A DNA stretch of 5,313 bases, taken from Acidimicrobiales bacterium. Lineage in GTDB: Bacteria > Actinomycetota > Acidimicrobiia > Acidimicrobiales > JAKAVM01. The notes below the pieces were generated by a model that saw only the letters and a program-made list of their open reading frames with translations, was not told the origin of the DNA and did no database searches. This document shows positions 4,681-5,313 of the stretch, in pieces (the stretch's first letter is position 1; each line of letters starts with the position of its first letter). The position numbers and the translations under genes were made by a program. The stretch covers positions 1-5,313 of the forward strand of contig DAIDIS010000015.1 in the NCBI GenBank assembly GCA_027451785.1, read 5' to 3'.

Positions 4681-5313
4681 GACAAGGCCTCCATTATCGA
4701 CCTGCCGTCTTCGCTGACGAACTTCCTGTCGAACCAATGACCTAACAAGTATGCCGGTATTACCGATAGGGCGACCATAGCCGCAGCGTAAGGTGCGGCG
4801 GCACCAAACGAGACGCCCTGTTCAGCGTAACTCCAGAACTGAGTCGCCAATGTCTGAACACCAGTCGGCACCAACAAGAGCGTCGCTGTCAGCTCCGTCG
4901 CTGCTGAAAGAAACACAAAGCAAAAAGCCGCCACAAGCCCCGGCGCCACCAACGGCAGCGTCACCTTGAAATGCACAGCGAAAGGCCCCTTGCCCAATGA
5001 TCTTCCCGCTTCCTCCAATCGGCTGGAAGCACGAGCCACCGACGATGACATCGCCACAAGCCCCAATGGGAAGAACATCAGCGCATACGCCGCCACCAAT
5101 AACTCGGGGCTTTGATAGAGGAACCCCAAATAGCGGCTCGCTACAAAAACAAGCGCCAGCGCAATCACAACACCCGGGATCGCCTGCGTTACGAAAGTTG
5201 AACGCTCCAACGCCGCCGACCAACGTTTCTTGTGCCGGGTCGCAAGCAGCGCCACTGGAAAAGCCAACAAAGTCGCAATGGCAGCTGCCCCCACGCTGTA
5301 GAGAATGCTGTAG
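4677..5313 (-). CDS. ABC importer permease, C-terminal part (probable ferric-iron type, FbpB-like)
   Basis: The frame is open to the right edge, so the N-terminal part is missing. A GTG at 5294 could serve as a start, but seven further in-frame codons (Y-S-I-L-Y-S before it) fit the usual lead-in to a permease helix, so it is read as a partial gene. Counting from that GTG, hydrophobic segments lie at about 2-18, 34-53, 63-82, 116-142 and 166-186. The EAA loop that docks on the ATPase is at 94-114: E-E-A-G-R-S-L-G, then nine residues and T-L-P. The T-E-L-T-A-T-L-L-L-V-P-T-G stretch (133-145) followed by T-L-A-T-Q-F-W (148-154) is typical of iron(III) and thiamine permeases. Whether this is the second half of a fused ~500-residue FbpB or a single-domain permease cannot be seen. 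The stop overlaps the ATPase start. Confidence 0.87.
   Translation of the reverse strand, partial: YSILYSVGAAAIATLLAFPVALLATRHKKRWSAALERSTFVTQAIPGVVIALALVFVASRYLGFLYQSPELLVAAYALMFFPLGLVAMSSSVARASSRLEEAGRSLGKGPFAVHFKVTLPLVAPGLVAAFCFVFLSAATELTATLLLVPTGVQTLATQFWSYAEQGVSFGAAAPYAAAMVALSVIPAYLLGHWFDRKFVSEDGRSIMEALS
4688..4692 (-). promoter_or_regulatory. Ribosome binding site deciding the ABC ATPase start
   Basis: The coding strand reads GGAGG, then 7 nt, then TTG at 4680. The site sits inside the last codons of the permease. It supports the TTG start, since the alternative at 4737 would not use it. Confidence 0.6.

Noticed and set aside
4822..5223. A 133-codon open frame on the minus strand, rich in Gly and Cys
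   Set aside because: It lies in another frame of the permease gene, which has transmembrane segments and an EAA motif. The odd composition reflects frame-shifted reading of hydrophobic codons.

Overview
The window looks like a chromosomal segment of an actinobacterium (Actinomycetota) of moderate GC content. The ClpS core has the NDPxNLMxYV form that I know from actinobacteria, and it is followed directly by a DUF2017 protein, a pairing typical of that phylum. The moderate GC and a peptidase/CysS-tail fusion would suit a deep branch such as Acidimicrobiia, but that placement is inference.

Positions 1-3355 (+ strand) hold a tightly packed gene run: the 3' end of a membrane protein resembling the last helix of heme A synthase (CtaA), then clpS, a DUF2017 gene, an alpha/beta hydrolase, and a 451-aa protein joining an S51-like (dipeptidase E/cyanophycinase-type) domain to a C-terminal domain resembling the end of cysteinyl-tRNA synthetase. 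Junctions are ATGA overlaps (183-186, 2000-2003) or gaps of 4-8 nt, so the genes are very probably co-transcribed and in part translationally coupled. A short hairpin (3375-3393) and a complete tRNA-Glu(UUC) gene with encoded CCA (3399-3474) follow.

Positions 3493-5313 (- strand) hold the end of a convergent ABC importer operon: the C-terminal part of a permease that runs off the right edge, then its ATPase, best read as starting at a TTG that overlaps the permease stop in a TTGA arrangement behind a GGAGG ribosome binding site. Sequence features favour a ferric-iron (Fbp/Afu) type importer, with related substrates not excluded. The substrate-binding protein is not in the window.

Two things stand out. 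The first is the S51/CysS-tail fusion, whose nucleophile elbow is altered and whose two domains are joined by a repetitive Ala/Pro/Thr linker. The second is that four of the six genes carry short in-frame duplications (periods 15, 12, 36-39 and 42 nt), all in linkers, tails or loops. I found no mobile element, CRISPR array or clear defence system. The rest looks like ordinary housekeeping sequence.
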